Assembly (NCBI GenBank): GCA_903970575.1
Contig: CAJCJC010000385.1
Location: forward strand, 1 to 8,138
Origin: Alphaproteobacteria bacterium
GTDB lineage: Bacteria > Pseudomonadota > Alphaproteobacteria > BOG-932 > Roseiterribacteraceae
Reading direction: 5' to 3'
DNA: 8,138 nt
Position 1 is the first letter of the stretch. Every line of letters starts with the position of its first letter. Made by a program: the position numbers and the translations under genes. This document shows positions 7,234-8,138 of the stretch, piece by piece. The notes below the pieces were generated by a model. The model was not told where the DNA came from. It saw only the letters and a list, made by a program, of their open reading frames with translations, and searched no databases.

Positions 7234-8102
7234 GGCTGATTGATCTCCGTCGCGTTCGTCGGCGGGACCGCGATGGCCGAGTTCTCGCTGCCGCGCACCA
7301 CGGCGACTTTCCGTTGCGGCGCGGCCGGGGCTTCCGTCGGCGCGACATGAACGACTTCATCGTCCCAGGTGGACGTGGTCGCATCCTGAGCATCCGCGTC
7401 GTCCACAGTCGCAAGACTGCGCAAGCTTAAGGAAAGAAGACCGAGCTCCGATACGACCGCGACGATTTCAGCCTCCTTGGGCGTCACTTCCAAGGTCGCG
7501 GTTTTAGGTACGGTGAGGTCCCGCTTGTCGTCGCTAAGGCGCTGATCCATGCCGAGGACGCGAAGATTGGTCAGAATCGTCTTGCTCAAATGGCGCACAT
7601 GGCCGGTCTTGTCCTGCGGCTGGATCACCATGCTGAGAATAAGGTCGACGCGATCGCCAGGCGATACAAAGCCCGCAAGGCCCGTGCTCGGCGTCACATT
7701 CACGGTGACGGCGCGATTTCCAGGCGTCAAAACGGCGGACATGAACCCACGATCTCCGGGATGCGCCAAACGCGCGGCCATGATCGGCTCACCCACCGTA
7801 AAGTTCGCCTTTACGACCGCGCCGATCACATCGTCGGGCTTCGACTTTCCTTCGACGATATAACTTTCCGACACGCCATCCTCAGGCCATTCCTCCCAGC
7901 GGACGGATTCGGCGCGCAGAAAGCTGCCGGCGGGAATATTGGCCTTCGCCACAAGCACGCGCACCCCGGAGCGCGATGTTTCGGCGACGGCCACCGCACC
8001 GCCGCGTGCGGCGACCTGAGCGTGCATCCAAGTACGCCCGACAAAAACCGCTGCCCCCGAAACGGACACGGCGATCAGAAGAAAAAAGGAACGCCTCAAC
8101 AT
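7230..8102 (-). CDS. cpaB: CpaB/RcpC, SAF-domain periplasmic protein of the Tad/Flp pilus
   Basis: 290 residues. An N-terminal signal anchor covers about 4-22. A SAF domain lies at about 47-112 (VRVLVAKANIPAGSFLRAES, then VIGAVVKANFTVGEPIMAARL), followed by an RcpC/CpaB domain at about 120-230. The latter carries RAVTVNVTPSTGLAGFVSPG and RVDLIL, and the segment TATLEVTPKEAEIVAVVSEL (201-220). The last 55 or so residues are an Asp/Thr then Ala/Pro-rich tail. CpaB is a periplasmic partner of the secretin, and SAF domains suggest glycan contact, though its exact role is not settled. The ATG at 8102 follows a GAGGA 10 bases upstream and opens directly onto the signal anchor. The frame stays open to the window edge but has no ATG or GTG there. 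It is the first operon gene visible; pilin and prepilin peptidase would be expected upstream. Confidence 0.94.
   Translation of the reverse strand: MLRRSFFLLIAVSVSGAAVFVGRTWMHAQVAARGGAVAVAETSRSGVRVLVAKANIPAGSFLRAESVRWEEWPEDGVSESYIVEGKSKPDDVIGAVVKANFTVGEPIMAARLAHPGDRGFMSAVLTPGNRAVTVNVTPSTGLAGFVSPGDRVDLILSMVIQPQDKTGHVRHLSKTILTNLRVLGMDQRLSDDKRDLTVPKTATLEVTPKEAEIVAVVSELGLLSLSLRSLATVDDADAQDATTSTWDDEVVHVAPTEAPAAPQRKVAVVRGSENSAIAVPPTNATEINQP
7245..7248 (-). promoter_or_regulatory. Possible Shine-Dalgarno sequence of cpaC inside the 3' end of cpaB
   Basis: The minus strand reads GGAG here, 11 bases before the cpaC ATG, a rather long spacing. It may add to the coupled start at the ATGA overlap. Confidence 0.4.
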
Positions 8103-8112
8103 GTCGACATCA

Positions 8113-8117
8113 TCCTC
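8113..8117 (-). promoter_or_regulatory. Shine-Dalgarno sequence of cpaB
   Basis: The minus strand reads GAGGA here, 10 bases before the cpaB ATG. It supports the 8102 start. Two further ATGs sit between it and the start, but they are in another frame. TAG (8129-8131) and TGA (8110-8112), in frames other than that of cpaB, could end an upstream gene, but too little sequence is visible to say. Confidence 0.6.
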
Positions 8118-8138
8118 GTGTTCGCCGCCTACAAGGGA

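Overview
The window looks like part of an alphaproteobacterial chromosome, most likely from the Hyphomicrobiales (rhizobia and relatives). The base composition is GC-rich, the proteins are of the Caulobacter/rhizobial Cpa type, and a CpaD lipoprotein is present, a component largely typical of Alphaproteobacteria. The genus cannot be fixed from this sequence.

Layout. Almost the whole window (about 8102 down to 289) is one minus-strand operon for a tight-adherence (Tad/Flp, class type IVc) pilus. In transcription order it holds cpaB (periplasmic SAF-domain protein), cpaC (outer-membrane secretin), cpaD (outer-membrane lipoprotein), cpaE (TadZ-type ParA/MinD-like localisation factor), cpaF (TadA-type secretion ATPase), tadB and tadC (inner-membrane platform proteins). 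Five of the six junctions are 4-base ATGA overlaps, where the stop of one gene shares bases with the start of the next. The exception is cpaC-cpaD, with a 13-base gap that carries a Shine-Dalgarno sequence. Bases 1-255 on the plus strand are the 3' end of a convergent gene that resembles the TPR protein TadD; its 5' part lies outside the window. Only 33 bases separate it from the end of tadC. No stretch over 300 bases lacks a gene.

How the genes work together. CpaF hydrolyses ATP at the cytoplasmic face and drives the TadB/TadC platform, which extrudes the Flp pilin. CpaC forms the outer-membrane channel, supported by CpaD and probably CpaB, and CpaE places the machine in the cell. The pilin, the prepilin peptidase (cpaA/tadV) and the TadE/F/G pseudopilins are not here. 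Pilin and peptidase would be expected upstream of cpaB, beyond base 8138.

Novelty. I see a complete, intact and rather conventional core Tad assembly operon and no sign of an undescribed system. The points worth a second look are modest: a degenerate P-loop and pseudo-receiver in CpaE, a long His-bearing N-terminal extension on CpaF, a low-complexity insert in the secretin, low-complexity tails on the three envelope proteins, and the tail-to-tail TPR gene with no visible terminator.
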